A DNA stretch of 64,000 nucleotides, from assembly GCF_021375795.1 (NCBI RefSeq), contig NZ_JAEIOI010000001.1:372001-436000 (forward strand). The letters are read 5' to 3'. The notes beneath the pieces were generated by a model that saw only the letters and a program-made list of their open reading frames with translations, was not told the origin of the DNA and searched no databases. The position numbers and the translations under genes were made by a program. The DNA is from Pseudomonas anguilliseptica (lineage in GTDB: Bacteria > Pseudomonadota > Gammaproteobacteria > Pseudomonadales > Pseudomonadaceae). Positions within the stretch are counted from its first letter, which is position 1, and each line of letters opens with the position of its first letter. This document shows, piece after piece, positions 6,881 to 16,490 of the stretch.

Positions 6881-8149
6881 GGCCTGATAGCTGATACGGC
6901 CATCCACCAGGGTGTAACGCACGGCACCTGGCAGACAGTGGCCAATAAACGGGCAGTTGGCACCTTTCGAATACCAGGTCTCGCCGGCCAGGGTGGATGC
7001 TTTGGGGTCAAACAGCAGCAGGTCGGCGGCTGCACCTGCGCTCAGTTTACCGGCGGGCAGGCGCAGCGCTTGTGCCGGGCCGGCACTCAGGCGGGCGAGC
7101 AGGGTGGGCAGGTCAAGCAGGCCGTCCTGTACCAGGCTCAAGGCCAGCGGCAGCAGCAGTTGTACGCTGCTGATGCCCGGTTCGGTAGCACCGAAGGGCG
7201 CCAGTTTGGCGTCACGCTCGTGCGGCTGGTGATGGCTGGCAATCGCCGAGATTACCCCGCTCTTTACCGCCGCGCGCAGACCGTCACGGTCTGCGGCGGT
7301 GCGCAGGGGCGGTTGCACGTGGTACAGGCTGGAGAAGTCGCCAAGTGCCTCATCGGTGAGGATCAGTTGGTACAGCGCCACGTCGGCGGTGACCGGCAGG
7401 CCACGGGCCTGGGCATCGGCGATCAGCTGGGCACCGCGCGCGCTGGTCAGTTGGCTGAAGTGCGCGCGCACGCCGGTCTGCTCGACCAGCAGCAGGTCGC
7501 GGGCCAGGGCCACGGTTTCCGCACTTTCCGGAATGCCCGGCAGGCCGAGGAAGCTGGCGGTGGCGCCTTCGTGCGCCAGACCGCCTTCGGCGAGGTCGTG
7601 GTCCTGGGAGTGGAAGATCACCGTCAGGTCGAAGGTGGCGGCGTATTCCAGAGCACGGCGCAGGGTGCGGTTATTGCGGAAGCTGTCCAGGCCATTGCCG
7701 AAGGCCACGCAACCGGCGTCGCGCAGGGCAACCAGTTCGGCCAGCTGCTCGCCTTCCAGGCCTTTGCTCAACGCGCCAATCGGGAACACCTTGGTGTGCC
7801 CGGCTTCGCGGGCGCGGTCGAGGATCAGCTCGGCCACGGCCGGAGTATCCAGCACCGGTTTGGTAAAGGGTGGGCAGCACAGGCTGGTCACACCGCCGGC
7901 GGCGGCGGCCAGGGTTTCCGTGGCGATGCTGCCTTTGCGGCTGTAACCCGGCTCGCGCAGGGCGACGTTAAGGTCGACCAGTCCAGGCGCGGCAACCAGG
8001 CCTTGGGCCTCGATGCTCTGCTCGGCGACGAAACCGGTCGGCGCCTGGCCGATGGCGACAATTTTGCCGCCTTCGATGTACAGATCAGCTTGCTGATCGA
8101 GGCCGCTGCTGGGGTCGATCATGCGGGCTCCGAGGATACGGATACGCAT
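6878..8149 (-). CDS. pyrC': Non-catalytic dihydroorotase-like subunit PyrC'
   Basis: This 423-residue amidohydrolase-fold protein resembles dihydroorotase and lies directly after pyrB. In pseudomonads the pyrB-linked copy is an inactive partner needed to assemble aspartate transcarbamoylase. The sequence supports that: the metal-binding His-x-His of true dihydroorotases, expected in the segment LVDLNVALREPG, is replaced by Asn61-Val-Ala63. The rest of the fold is well conserved (LREPGYSRKGSIATET, GVTSLCCPPFTKPV, IASHHQPHERDAKLAPFG, SAGPAQALRLPAGKLSAGAAADLLLFDP). Its start overlaps the pyrB stop by one base, which implies coupled translation and fixed stoichiometry. A separate catalytic dihydroorotase should be encoded elsewhere in the genome. 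Confidence 0.92.
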   Translation of the reverse strand: MRIRILGARMIDPSSGLDQQADLYIEGGKIVAIGQAPTGFVAEQSIEAQGLVAAPGLVDLNVALREPGYSRKGSIATETLAAAAGGVTSLCCPPFTKPVLDTPAVAELILDRAREAGHTKVFPIGALSKGLEGEQLAELVALRDAGCVAFGNGLDSFRNNRTLRRALEYAATFDLTVIFHSQDHDLAEGGLAHEGATASFLGLPGIPESAETVALARDLLLVEQTGVRAHFSQLTSARGAQLIADAQARGLPVTADVALYQLILTDEALGDFSSLYHVQPPLRTAADRDGLRAAVKSGVISAIASHHQPHERDAKLAPFGATEPGISSVQLLLPLALSLVQDGLLDLPTLLARLSAGPAQALRLPAGKLSAGAAADLLLFDPKASTLAGETWYSKGANCPFIGHCLPGAVRYTLVDGRISYQA

Positions 8150-9159
8150 CAGTTCTGCTCCTCGGCATCTTGATTGAGTTGGCGCTGCGCGGTCTGCCCG
8201 CTCATGGCCATGGACAGCACAGCCATGCGGATAGCGATGCCGTAGGTGACCTGGTTGAGGATCACCGACTGCGGGCCGTCAGCCACCGCCGATTCGATTT
8301 CCACGCCGCGGTTGATCGGGCCTGGGTGCATCACCAGTGCATCCGGTTTGGCTAGTTTGAGGCGTTCTTCGGTTAGGCCGAACAGGCGATAGAACTCGCC
8401 TTCGCTGGGCAGCAGGCCGCCGGTCATGCGCTCACGCTGCAGGCGTAGCATGATCACCACGTCGACGTCCTTGAGGCCGGTGGTCATGTCGCTGTAGACG
8501 GTCACGCCGTATTGCTCGATGCCGATCGGCAGCAGGGTTTTCGGCGCGATCACGCGAATGTCCGGGCAGCCGAGGGTCTTCAGCGCAAGCATATTCGAGC
8601 GGGCTACCCGCGAATGCAGGATGTCGCCGACGATAGCCACTGAAAGGTTCTCGAAGCTGCCCTTGTGCCGCCGAATCGTCAGCATGTCGAGCATGCCCTG
8701 GGTCGGGTGGGCGTGACGGCCGTCGCCGCCGTTGATGATCGCCAGGTTGGGGCACACGTGCTCGGCGATAAAGTGTGCAGCGCCGGAGTCGGCGTGGCGC
8801 ACGACGAAGATGTCGGCGGCCATGGCTTCCAGGTTGCGCAGGGTGTCGAACAGCGTTTCGCCCTTGCTGGTCGAACTGGTCGACACGTTCAGGCTGATCA
8901 CGTCCGCGGACAGGCGCTGGGCGGCCAGTTCGAAGGTGGTGCGGGTGCGTGTGGAGTTCTCGAAGAACACGTTGCACACAGTCTTGCCGCGTAGCAGCGG
9001 GACTTTCTTCACGGCACGGGCGCCGACTTCAAGGAAGGAGTCGGCGGTGTCGAGGATTTCCGTCAGCAGCTCGCGCGGCAGGCCGTCGAGGGACAGGAAG
9101 TGGCGCAGTTGGCCTTGGTCATTCAGCTGCAGCGGGCGCTTGGCGGCTATGGTCGTCAT
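8149..9159 (-). CDS. pyrB: Aspartate carbamoyltransferase catalytic subunit
   Basis: PyrB catalyses condensation of carbamoyl phosphate and aspartate, the committed step of pyrimidine synthesis. The protein is about 336 residues. It carries the carbamoyl phosphate signature [19 protein letters not shown], the 80s-loop-like [21 protein letters not shown], and the aspartate-domain blocks [32 protein letters not shown] and [14 protein letters not shown]. The start is uncertain: an ATG at 9159 and a TTG at 9180 are in frame. The TTG would overlap the pyrR end by 11 bases and matches an MPT-type N-terminus I recall from P. aeruginosa. It sits between pyrR and pyrC' and acts with PyrC' in a dodecamer in this genus. 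Confidence 0.96.
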   Translation of the reverse strand: MTTIAAKRPLQLNDQGQLRHFLSLDGLPRELLTEILDTADSFLEVGARAVKKVPLLRGKTVCNVFFENSTRTRTTFELAAQRLSADVISLNVSTSSTSKGETLFDTLRNLEAMAADIFVVRHADSGAAHFIAEHVCPNLAIINGGDGRHAHPTQGMLDMLTIRRHKGSFENLSVAIVGDILHSRVARSNMLALKTLGCPDIRVIAPKTLLPIGIEQYGVTVYSDMTTGLKDVDVVIMLRLQRERMTGGLLPSEGEFYRLFGLTEERLKLAKPDALVMHPGPINRGVEIESAVADGPQSVILNQVTYGIAIRMAVLSMAMSGQTAQRQLNQDAEEQN

Positions 9160-9169
9160 CTGGCGAGTC

Positions 9170-9676
9170 TCAGTGGGCAAGCGTCTGGAGTTCGAGGGTC
9201 AACGGCGTGGGGCCGGACAATTTTACCCGCTGATCTGCTGCCAGCGACAGGGTGGCGCCGACCACGTCCGGGCGGATCGGCAGCTCGCGAGCATTCAGGT
9301 CAAGCAGGCTGACCAGGGTTACGCTGGCCGGGCGGCCGTAATCGAACAGTTCATTGAGAGCCGCACGGATGGTACGGCCGCTCATCAGTACGTCATCGAT
9401 CAGTACCAAGTGCTGACCTTCGATTTCGAACGGCAGTTCGGACGGTTGCACCTGCGGATGCAGGCCATTCTGGGTGAAGTCGTCACGGTAGAAGGACACA
9501 TCGAGAATACCCAGTGCATCCTGGCGACCGAGGGCTTCGAGCAGCGCCTGGGCAACCCAGACGCCGCCGGTGCGGATGCCGATAAAGCGCGGTTCGCCGA
9601 TCTGTCGGCTGTTCAGGTGCTGGGTGAGCGCGGCGGCCATTTGCGGCAGCAGGTCGGCGGGTGTGGGCAAATGCAT
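9170..9676 (-). CDS. pyrR: PyrR bifunctional pyrimidine regulator / uracil phosphoribosyltransferase
   Basis: This 168-residue type I phosphoribosyltransferase-fold protein contains the PRPP-binding signature [22 protein letters not shown] near residue 95 and the N-terminal [19 protein letters not shown]. The start at 9676 ([13 protein letters not shown]) is preceded by AAGGAG and matches the family length, although the frame is open further upstream. It lies between ruvX and pyrB in the usual Pseudomonas order. In Gram-positives PyrR is an RNA-binding attenuator. In Pseudomonas it has been implicated in pyr control, but I see no obvious attenuator between pyrR and pyrB because the genes abut. 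Confidence 0.94.
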   Translation of the reverse strand: MHLPTPADLLPQMAAALTQHLNSRQIGEPRFIGIRTGGVWVAQALLEALGRQDALGILDVSFYRDDFTQNGLHPQVQPSELPFEIEGQHLVLIDDVLMSGRTIRAALNELFDYGRPASVTLVSLLDLNARELPIRPDVVGATLSLAADQRVKLSGPTPLTLELQTLAH

Positions 9677-9698
9677 GGCAAAACTCCTTGGTGCGGGC

Positions 9699-10136
9699 TT
9701 AGCCCAGGCAATTTTCTTCGAGCCAGCCTTGCAGCAGTAGCGCCGCAGCAATGGCATCGACCGGGCGCTCGCGGTAGCCGCCACTTTGTCCTTCGCGCAA
9801 ACGCTGGCCCTTGGCCTCAAAAGTGGTCAGGCGTTCGTCATGGGTGTGTACCGGCAGGTTGAAGCGGCCGTTAAGGCGCCGGGCGAATTTTTCCGCGCGC
9901 TCGCTCATCTCGCTTTTCGTGCCATCCATGTTCAGCGGCAGGCCGACGACAATGGCGTCCGGCTGCCATTCCTTGATCAGCGCTTCGACTTTCTGCCAGT
10001 CCGGCACGCCGTTCTGTGCTTTGAGGATGCACAGCTCGCGGGCCTGGCCAGTGATCACCTGGCCGACGGCAACGCCGATCTGTTTGCTGCCGTAATCGAA
10101 GCCCAGTAGCAGGCGTAGTGGTTTTGCCTCGGCCAT
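9699..10136 (-). CDS. ruvX: YqgF/RuvX family putative pre-16S rRNA nuclease
   Basis: This 145-residue RNase H-like nuclease has the N-terminal [18 protein letters not shown] with its catalytic Asp, [24 protein letters not shown] in the centre, and the C-terminal [17 protein letters not shown] and [18 protein letters not shown] with the other acidic residues. Members process the 5' end of 16S rRNA and were earlier called Holliday junction resolvase-like. The start codon overlaps the last base of yqgE (10136), so the two are translationally coupled. The pair yqgE-yqgF is widely conserved. Confidence 0.95.
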   Translation of the reverse strand: MAEAKPLRLLLGFDYGSKQIGVAVGQVITGQARELCILKAQNGVPDWQKVEALIKEWQPDAIVVGLPLNMDGTKSEMSERAEKFARRLNGRFNLPVHTHDERLTTFEAKGQRLREGQSGGYRERPVDAIAAALLLQGWLEENCLG

Positions 10137-10705
10137 CAGGCGTGCCCGGCTTGTGAAGTGAGCAGGCTGAGATTGATGCCCAGGCGCGCGGCTGCGGCGT
10201 TCAGGCGCTGGTCGAACGGCAGGTCGAAGAGGATCGCGTGGTCCGCCGGGCAGGTCAGCCAGGCGTTGTCGGCCAGCTCGGCTTCCAGCTGCCCGGCTTC
10301 CCAGCCGGCATAGCCGAGGGTGATCAGGTATTTTTCTGGGCCGGTGCCGTCGGCGATGGCGAATAGCACGTCCTGTGAGGTCGACAGGCCCAGCTCGCCC
10401 AGCTCCAGGGTCGCCTGAAACTGCGGGCCGCTGGAGTGCAGGACGAAACCGCGGTCGGTCTGTACCGGGCCGCCAGTAAAGATCGGCAGGCTCTGGCAGA
10501 GCACGGGCGGCTCGTCATCCGGGCGCAGTTGTTCCAGCACATCGGCCAGGTTGAGGCCGTTGGGCTTGTTGATCACCAGGCCCATGGCGCCGTGTTCGTT
10601 GTGATCAATCAGGTAGGTAACGGTTTGCGCAAAATTCGGATCGGCCATGTGTGGCATGGCGATCAGGAAGTGATGCTTGAGGTAGCTGGGGCTGGCGTCT
10701 TTCAT
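10136..10705 (-). CDS. yqgE: YqgE/AlgH family protein
   Basis: This is a 189-residue DUF179 protein. Family motifs seen are LKHHFLIAMPHMADPNFAQTV at the N-terminus, HNEHGAMGLVINKPNGLNLADVL, the PIFTGGPVQTDRGFVLHS block, and GYAGWEAGQLEAEL. In P. aeruginosa the homologue AlgH was described as affecting alginate regulation, but the biochemical role is unresolved. It is first of a coupled pair with ruvX. It lies downstream of the tonB-type gene by about 50 bases and may belong to a gshB-tonB-yqgE-ruvX-pyrR-pyrB-pyrC' transcript. Confidence 0.94.
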   Translation of the reverse strand: MKDASPSYLKHHFLIAMPHMADPNFAQTVTYLIDHNEHGAMGLVINKPNGLNLADVLEQLRPDDEPPVLCQSLPIFTGGPVQTDRGFVLHSSGPQFQATLELGELGLSTSQDVLFAIADGTGPEKYLITLGYAGWEAGQLEAELADNAWLTCPADHAILFDLPFDQRLNAAAARLGINLSLLTSQAGHA

Positions 10706-10755
10706 GGCGTTAGTTTGGAGCTTCGGGCGGCAAGCCTCAAGCAGTGCGCGCAGAT

Positions 10756-11652
10756 TCAGTTGCTCGACAGGCGGTCGCCGCGCTCGAAACGCCAGGTGCG
10801 GATGATTTCCAGGCGGTCGACATCGGCCAGATCGCCAGTGAACGGGGCAAACGGCGCGGCCAGGCGCACGATGCGCAAGGCAGCCTGGTCGAGCAGGCGC
10901 TGGCCGGAGGACTCCAGTACCTGCACTTCGTACAGGGTGCCGTCACGGTTGATCGACACCAGCAGGCGCAGGCTGCCGTAGATGCCCTGGCGGCGTGCTT
11001 CATCCGGGTAATTAAGGTTGCCGACGCGTTCGACCTTCTTGCGCCATTCATCTTTGTACCAGGCACCTTTGTCGCGCATGGTCGAGGCGGCGTTGAGGCG
11101 GTGGATCTTCGGCCGCTTGGCGTATTGCTGAACTTCCTGGGCCAGTTCGGCTTCCAGGCTGGCGATCTCGGACGACAACTGGGCGCTGTCAAAAACCGGC
11201 GCCGGACGTGCTTGCGGGTTGGGCTTGGCTTCTTCGCGCTTGACCGGGGTTTTCTGCTGCTGTGGGGCGCGGGTGGCGACGGCAGCTTTCGGCGCCTGCT
11301 GGCGTGCTGCGGGTTGTTGCGGTGCGGCAGGCGGCGTAACGCGCTTGACTTCACTGTCCTGAAACAGTGCCTGTTCGGTGGTCTTCGGCGCGGCCTTGTG
11401 TTCCAGAGTACCGCTGCCTTGCTGGTTGTCCTGGGCGAGGAAGTCGGCCTCTTTGGGCTTTTCCTCGCTCTTGAAGGTGGACAGGGTGATTTCCAGGGTT
11501 TTGCTGATCTGGCTCGGCTCGGCCAGGGTAAAACCCAGGCCGAGGATTAGCGCGGCATGCAGCACGGCAGCGAGAAACAGGGTAAAGCCCAGGCGATCCG
11601 CCGGCTTTACGCCGGCGCTGGAAAGTTCTGGGAGTTGGGCGGCTGCGTTCAT
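10756..11652 (-). CDS. tonB3: TonB-family energy transducer, TonB3-like
   Basis: This protein of about 298 residues has one N-terminal transmembrane anchor (LGFTLFLAAVLHAALILGLGF). A Q/A/K/P-rich periplasmic linker follows, then a C-terminal TonB domain (ARRQGIYGSLRLLVSINRDGTLYEVQVLESSGQRLLDQAALRIVR; shown here as consecutive short blocks of the fold). It lies between gshB and yqgE exactly where P. aeruginosa has TonB3 (PA0406), which is needed for twitching motility and pilus assembly. Its position next to pilG supports the same role. An upstream ATG at 11700 is also in frame; the start at 11652 (MNAAAQLPEL) is preferred because the transmembrane segment then lies near the N-terminus, but no strong ribosome site decides it. 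No exbBD genes are nearby. Confidence 0.85.
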   Translation of the reverse strand: MNAAAQLPELSSAGVKPADRLGFTLFLAAVLHAALILGLGFTLAEPSQISKTLEITLSTFKSEEKPKEADFLAQDNQQGSGTLEHKAAPKTTEQALFQDSEVKRVTPPAAPQQPAARQQAPKAAVATRAPQQQKTPVKREEAKPNPQARPAPVFDSAQLSSEIASLEAELAQEVQQYAKRPKIHRLNAASTMRDKGAWYKDEWRKKVERVGNLNYPDEARRQGIYGSLRLLVSINRDGTLYEVQVLESSGQRLLDQAALRIVRLAAPFAPFTGDLADVDRLEIIRTWRFERGDRLSSN

Positions 11653-11708
11653 CGCATATCGGGTCTGCTCAGGTTGCCGCGCAGTCTGCCGAGGGCGCAT
11701 GGAAAAGT

Positions 11709-12671
11709 CTATGAAGCACTGCGCGCATTGAGCTTCTCGGCAATCTTGTCCATCAGGCGTTCACCGATGCGTGTGTCGAAGGCTGCGTCGATTTCGCGGA
11801 TGCAGGTCGGGCTGGTCACGTTGATTTCGGTCAGGTGCTCACCGATTACGTCCAGGCCGACGAACAGCAGGCCCTTCTCGCGCAGTGTCGGGCCGACGGC
11901 AGCAGCGATTTCGCGGTCGCGCTCGCTCAATGGGCGGGCTTCACCGCGTCCGCCGGCGGCAAGGTTGCCACGGGTTTCTCCGGCCGCTGGGATGCGTGCC
12001 AGGCAGTAGGGTACCGGCTCGCCGTCAATCATCAGAATGCGCTTGTCGCCATCCTTGATCGCTGGCAGGTAACCCTGGGCCATGATCTGCTGCTGTCCGT
12101 GGTTGGTCAGTGTCTCGAGAATCACCGAGAGGTTGGGGTCGCCCTCGCGGTGACGAAATATCATCGATCCGCCCATGCCATCGAGGGGTTTGAGAATGAT
12201 GTCACGCTGCTCTTTGGCAAACTCGCGCAGAATGTCGGCCCTACGGCTGACTACAGTCGGCGGTGTGTATTGGCTGAACTGGGTAGCAAAGTATTTCTCA
12301 TTGCAGTCGCGCAGGCTCTGCGGGCGGTTGACCACCAGCACCCCGGCCTGCTCGGCTTGTTCAAGCAGGTAAGTGGAGTAGACGAACTCGTTGTCGAAGG
12401 GCGGATCCTTGCGCATCAGGATCACGTCCAGCTCGCTCAGGGCGATGTCCTGTTCGTCGCCGAGTTCGAACCAACGCTGCGGATCGTTGAATACGCTAAG
12501 CTCTGAAAGTCGAGCGCGGGCTTGGCCTTTGCTCTGGTAAAGGTCTTTCTGCTCCATATAGAAGAGAGACCAGCCGCGTGCCTGGGCAGCAAGCAGCATG
12601 GCCAGCGAGCTGTCCTTCTTGAAACTGATCTGGGCGATGGGGTCCATGACAATGCCGAGGCGGACGCTCAT
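11709..12671 (-). CDS. gshB: Glutathione synthetase
   Basis: This 320-residue ATP-grasp enzyme joins gamma-glutamylcysteine and glycine to make glutathione. It begins MSVRLGIVMDPIAQISFKKDSS, a signature of the GshB N-terminal domain, and contains VNRPQSLRDCNEKYFATQF. The ATP-grasp blocks are DIILKPLDGMGGSMIFR and MAQGYLPAIKDGDKRILMIDG, and the C-terminal magnesium/ATP site is GLDVIGEHLTEINVTSPTCIREID. The length is normal. It is divergent from pilG across 242 bases and first in the long minus-strand gene run ending with pyrC'. Confidence 0.97.
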   Translation of the reverse strand: MSVRLGIVMDPIAQISFKKDSSLAMLLAAQARGWSLFYMEQKDLYQSKGQARARLSELSVFNDPQRWFELGDEQDIALSELDVILMRKDPPFDNEFVYSTYLLEQAEQAGVLVVNRPQSLRDCNEKYFATQFSQYTPPTVVSRRADILREFAKEQRDIILKPLDGMGGSMIFRHREGDPNLSVILETLTNHGQQQIMAQGYLPAIKDGDKRILMIDGEPVPYCLARIPAAGETRGNLAAGGRGEARPLSERDREIAAAVGPTLREKGLLFVGLDVIGEHLTEINVTSPTCIREIDAAFDTRIGERLMDKIAEKLNARSAS

Positions 12672-12913
12672 GGCGGTGTTCTCCGTAAAAATGGCAGCGG
12701 TTTAGGTGGGCTGCGACTGTGATGTGGCGTCAGGGTGGCGCTGGCAGGTCGGGTGGTCAAGGAAAAACCTTGGCCCCGCGCGGCTTATAGATTGCATCAG
12801 GAGAGTGTGCTAAAAAGGCCCGACGATTGGGTTGTAGCCCGTCGGTGACAGGGCCTCAGGCGCACTGATATAACGCAAAAATAACGACTCACCGAGGCGA
12901 TGGTAGGGCAAAC
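12672..12913. promoter_or_regulatory. Divergent gshB-pilG intergenic region
   Basis: This 242-base gap should carry the promoters for gshB on the minus strand and for the pilGHIJK-chpABC operon on the plus strand. A GAGGCGATGGTAGGGC-type ribosome-binding stretch precedes pilG. I could not single out a convincing -35/-10 pair, and I see no other structured element or small ORF. Confidence 0.4.
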
Positions 12914-13321
12914 ATGGAACAGCATTCCGAGGGTTTGAGGGTGATGGTGATCGACGATTCGAAAACGATTCGTCGTACCGCGGAAACCCTGCTGAAAAAG
13001 GTGGGCTGCGAGGTAATTACCGCAGTTGACGGCTTCGATGCCTTGGCAAAGATCGCCGATACCCATCCGAACATCATTTTTGTCGACATCATGATGCCGC
13101 GGCTCGATGGCTATCAAACCTGTGCCTTGATCAAGAACAACAGCGCTTTCAAATCCACTCCGGTGATCATGCTGTCCTCCAAGGACGGCCTGTTCGATAA
13201 AGCCAAGGGGCGCATCGTCGGCTCCGATCAATACCTGACCAAGCCCTTCAGCAAAGAAGAGCTACTCGGTGCGATCAAAGCTCATGTGCCTGACTTTACG
13301 CCGGTTGAACAAGCGTCCTGA
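12914..13321 (+). CDS. pilG: Twitching motility response regulator PilG
   Basis: This 135-residue single-domain CheY-like receiver belongs to the Pil-Chp system and is phosphorylated by ChpA to favour pilus extension and cAMP signalling. The acidic pocket is Asp14-Asp15, the phospho-acceptor is Asp58 (IIFVDIMMP), the Thr/Ser site is in VIMLSSKDG and the Lys site in QYLTKPFSKEE. It is first of an operon of eight plus-strand genes. The 35-base gap to pilH has no terminator. Confidence 0.98.
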   Translation: MEQHSEGLRVMVIDDSKTIRRTAETLLKKVGCEVITAVDGFDALAKIADTHPNIIFVDIMMPRLDGYQTCALIKNNSAFKSTPVIMLSSKDGLFDKAKGRIVGSDQYLTKPFSKEELLGAIKAHVPDFTPVEQAS

Positions 13322-13368
13322 CGCCTGGCTGAATAGCTGAGCGCCTTTTTAAAGTATTGGGAAACACC

Positions 13369-13734
13369 ATGGCTCGAATTCTGATTGTTGATGACTCGCC
13401 GACTGAAATGTACAAACTGACCGCCATGCTGGAAAAGCACGGTCACCAGGTACTCAAAGCGGAAAATGGTGCTGACGGCGTTGCTCTGGCGCGCCAGGAA
13501 AAGCCTGATGCCGTGCTGATGGATATCGTCATGCCGGGCCTCAATGGCTTCCAGGCCACTCGTCAGCTGACCAAAGATGCTGATACCAGCCATATCCCGG
13601 TGATCATCGTCACCACCAAGGATCAGGAAACCGACAAGGTCTGGGGCAAGCGCCAGGGCGCGAAGGACTACCTGACCAAGCCAGTTGACGAAGAAACCCT
13701 GGTTAAAACCTTGAATGCGGTATTAGCCGGCTAA
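13369..13734 (+). CDS. pilH: Twitching motility response regulator PilH
   Basis: This is a 121-residue CheY-like receiver, the second output regulator of Pil-Chp, thought to act as a phosphate sink or retraction-side signal. It starts MARILIVDDSPTEMYKL at the ATG at 13369; an in-frame TTG at 13357 gives only four extra residues. The acidic pair is Asp8-Asp9, the phospho-acceptor is Asp52 (AVLMDIVMPG) and the conserved Lys is in DYLTKPVDEE. Length and sequence are almost those of the P. aeruginosa protein. Confidence 0.98.
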   Translation: MARILIVDDSPTEMYKLTAMLEKHGHQVLKAENGADGVALARQEKPDAVLMDIVMPGLNGFQATRQLTKDADTSHIPVIIVTTKDQETDKVWGKRQGAKDYLTKPVDEETLVKTLNAVLAG

Positions 13735-13779
13735 TACCTGGTTTGTCCGCAATTAAAAAAGAATAAGGCCGCAGCTGGC

Positions 13780-14316
13780 ATGTCGGACGCGCAAACACCT
13801 TTTCAGACTCTTCAGGATATCGACAGGCTCTGTCGCTCACTGGCTGCTGGCTTGCCTTCGCAGCAGGCAGTGGTGCAGACCTGGAGCGGTATCGGCTTTC
13901 GCATGGGCGAGCGCTTCTTCGTCGCGCCGATGGGCGAGGTGGGCGAGGTGCTGCATGAGCCGCGGCACACTTTGCTGCCTGGCGTGAAAAGCTGGGTCAA
14001 GGGCGTGGCCAACGTGCGGGGCCGCCTGTTGCCAGTGATGGATCTGTGCGGCTTCTTCGGCAATGAGCTGTCGCCGCTGCGCAAAAAACGCCGCGTACTG
14101 GTGGTTGATCACCAAGACGTATTTGCCGGCCTGACGGTCGATGAAGTATTCGGCATGCAGCATTTTCCTGTGGATACCTTCTCCGAGCAGCTGCCGCCGC
14201 TCGAGGCGTCCATAGCACCCTTTATCCACGGAGTCTTTCAACGTGAACAGCCCTGGTTGGTGTTCAGCCCACACGCGCTGGCCCAGAACCCGGGTTTTCT
14301 CGACGTGGCGTATTAA
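13780..14316 (+). CDS. pilI: CheW-like adaptor PilI
   Basis: This 178-residue CheW-domain adaptor couples the receptor PilJ to the kinase ChpA. The CheW core runs from about residue 35: GIGFRMGERFFVAPMGEVGEVL, then VKGVANVRGRLLPVMDLCGFFG and RRVLVVDHQDVFAGLTVDEVFGM. The gene lies between pilH and pilJ as in all Pil-Chp clusters. The preceding 45 bases contain an A-rich stretch and AAGGCC-type sequence, with a modest ribosome-binding site. Confidence 0.97.
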   Translation: MSDAQTPFQTLQDIDRLCRSLAAGLPSQQAVVQTWSGIGFRMGERFFVAPMGEVGEVLHEPRHTLLPGVKSWVKGVANVRGRLLPVMDLCGFFGNELSPLRKKRRVLVVDHQDVFAGLTVDEVFGMQHFPVDTFSEQLPPLEASIAPFIHGVFQREQPWLVFSPHALAQNPGFLDVAY

Positions 14317-14400
14317 CAGTTTATCGGTGGGGTCGGTATTGCCGGCCTTTTGGCGTTACATGGGAACCGTAGTGCGGTCGGTCCAGGCGGGGGCCAGTAA

Positions 14401-16446
14401 ATGAAAAAACTAAATGCAGGTAATTTGTTAGCAGGTGCGCGCAGTAGCACATTGATCGCAGGGCTGTTTATTGTCCTGATCGTTTCGATCGTGCTGTTGT
14501 TCGCCAACTTCGCCTACATCAACACGCAGTCCAACTACGACACGGAGTACATCGGTCACGCCGGTGAGCTGCGCGTACTGTCCCAGCGTATTGCGAAGAA
14601 CTCCACGGAAGCGGCAGCCGGTACGGCCGAAGCCTTCGGTTTGCTGCGCGATGCGCGCAACGACTTCCAGGCACGTTGGGGTTACCTGACTGACGGTAAC
14701 GAAACCACCGGCCTGCCAGCGGCACCTGAGTCACTGCAAGCACAGATGGCCGTGGTGCAGCAGGACTGGGATACCCTGCGGCAGAACACCGACGCCATTC
14801 TGGCGAACGAACAGACCGTACTGTCGCTGCACCAGGTAGCAGCCACACTGGCTGAAACTATTCCGCAACTGCAGGTCGAGTACGAGGAAGTGGTCGACAT
14901 CCTGCTGGAGAGCGGTGCTCCCGCTGCCCAGGTTTCGGTTGCCCAGCGTCAATCGCTGTTGGCGGAACGTATCCTCGGTTCGGTGAACAAGGTACTGGCC
15001 GGTGACCAGGACTCGGTACAGGCCGCTGACATGTTCGGTCGCGACGCCAGCCTGTTCGGTCGCGTACTGGCCGCGATGCTGGAAGGCAACGCCGCCATGG
15101 AAATCTCCAAGGTGACCGACGAGGAAGCTCTCGAGCGTCTGGCGGAAATTTCCGAACTGTTCGAATTCGTATCCGGTTCGGTGGACGAGATTCTCGAAAC
15201 CTCGCCGGAACTGTTCCAGGTGCGTGAATCGGCGAACGTTATCTTTACCGTATCCCAGACCCTGCTGGACAAGGCTTCTGACCTGGCTGTCGGCTTTGAT
15301 GACCTGGCCACCGGCCGTGCCATCAACACCCTGTTCGGCTACGTGCTGGGTGCCCTGGCGCTGGGCTCGATTATCCTCATCGGTCTGGTGATGGTGCGTG
15401 AAACCAACCGTCGTCTGGCCTCCACCGCAGAGAAGAACGAACGTAACCAGGCGGCGATTCTGCGACTGCTCGACGAAATCGCCGACCTCGCCGACGGTGA
15501 CCTGACCGTGGCCGCGACGGTAACCGAGGACTTCACCGGTGCCATCGCTGACTCCATCAACTACTCCATCGACCAGCTGCGTGACCTGGTAGCCACCATC
15601 AACCTGACCGCCGTTCAGGTAGCTGGTGCTGCCCAGGAAACCCAGGCCACGGCGATGCACCTGGCCGAAGCATCCGAGCACCAGGCGCAGGAAATTGCCG
15701 GTGCTTCTGCGGCGATCAACGAAATGGCCGTGTCGATTGACCAGGTATCGGCGAACGCCTCGGAGTCCTCTGCGGTAGCGGAACGTTCCGTAGCCATCGC
15801 CAACAAAGGCAACGAAGTCGTACACAACACCATCACCGGCATGGATAACATCCGTGAGCAGATTCAGGACACCTCGAAGCGGATCAAACGCCTCGGTGAA
15901 TCGTCCCAGGAGATCGGTGACATCGTTAGCCTGATTAACGACATTGCCGACCAGACCAACATCCTCGCCCTGAACGCCGCGATCCAGGCCTCCATGGCCG
16001 GTGACGCGGGCCGAGGCTTCGCCGTGGTAGCGGACGAAGTACAACGCCTCGCAGAACGTTCGTCTGCTGCAACCAAGCAGATCGAGGCACTGGTTAAGAC
16101 GATTCAGACCGACACCAACGAAGCCGTTATCTCGATGGAGCAGACGACGTCGGAAGTGGTGCGCGGTGCACGTCTGGCGCAGGACGCCGGGGTGGCACTG
16201 GAAGAGATCGAGAAGGTATCGAAAACCCTCGCGGCCTTGATTCAGAACATTTCCAACGCCGCTCGCCAACAGGCCTCTTCGGCGGGCCACATTTCCAACA
16301 CGATGAACGTGATCCAGGAGATCACCTCGCAAACCTCGTCCGGTACCACTGCCACCGCCAAGAGCATTGGTAACCTGGCCAAGATGGCCAGTGAAATGCG
16401 TAAGTCGGTATCCGGCTTTACCCTGCCGGGTGGGGAACAGGCTTAA
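14401..16446 (+). CDS. pilJ: Type IV pilus methyl-accepting chemotaxis protein PilJ
   Basis: This 681-residue receptor senses signals for the Pil-Chp pathway, including pilin. A transmembrane segment near residues 18-40 ([22 protein letters not shown]) is followed by a periplasmic domain with paired PilJ-type helical regions. A second transmembrane segment lies near residues 310-332 ([19 protein letters not shown]). A cytoplasmic HAMP-like region and coiled coil end in the conserved signalling tip [31 protein letters not shown]. The tip has Ser-Met where many receptors have Glu-Ala (QASMAGD), as in PilJ. No CheB/CheR-docking pentapeptide is seen at the C-terminus. Confidence 0.97.
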   Translation: MKKLNAGNLLAGARSSTLIAGLFIVLIVSIVLLFANFAYINTQSNYDTEYIGHAGELRVLSQRIAKNSTEAAAGTAEAFGLLRDARNDFQARWGYLTDGNETTGLPAAPESLQAQMAVVQQDWDTLRQNTDAILANEQTVLSLHQVAATLAETIPQLQVEYEEVVDILLESGAPAAQVSVAQRQSLLAERILGSVNKVLAGDQDSVQAADMFGRDASLFGRVLAAMLEGNAAMEISKVTDEEALERLAEISELFEFVSGSVDEILETSPELFQVRESANVIFTVSQTLLDKASDLAVGFDDLATGRAINTLFGYVLGALALGSIILIGLVMVRETNRRLASTAEKNERNQAAILRLLDEIADLADGDLTVAATVTEDFTGAIADSINYSIDQLRDLVATINLTAVQVAGAAQETQATAMHLAEASEHQAQEIAGASAAINEMAVSIDQVSANASESSAVAERSVAIANKGNEVVHNTITGMDNIREQIQDTSKRIKRLGESSQEIGDIVSLINDIADQTNILALNAAIQASMAGDAGRGFAVVADEVQRLAERSSAATKQIEALVKTIQTDTNEAVISMEQTTSEVVRGARLAQDAGVALEEIEKVSKTLAALIQNISNAARQQASSAGHISNTMNVIQEITSQTSSGTTATAKSIGNLAKMASEMRKSVSGFTLPGGEQA

Positions 16447-16490
16447 CCAGGTGCTGGGTGGCAGGCTGAAAGTCCTGTCGCCCAAGGACT

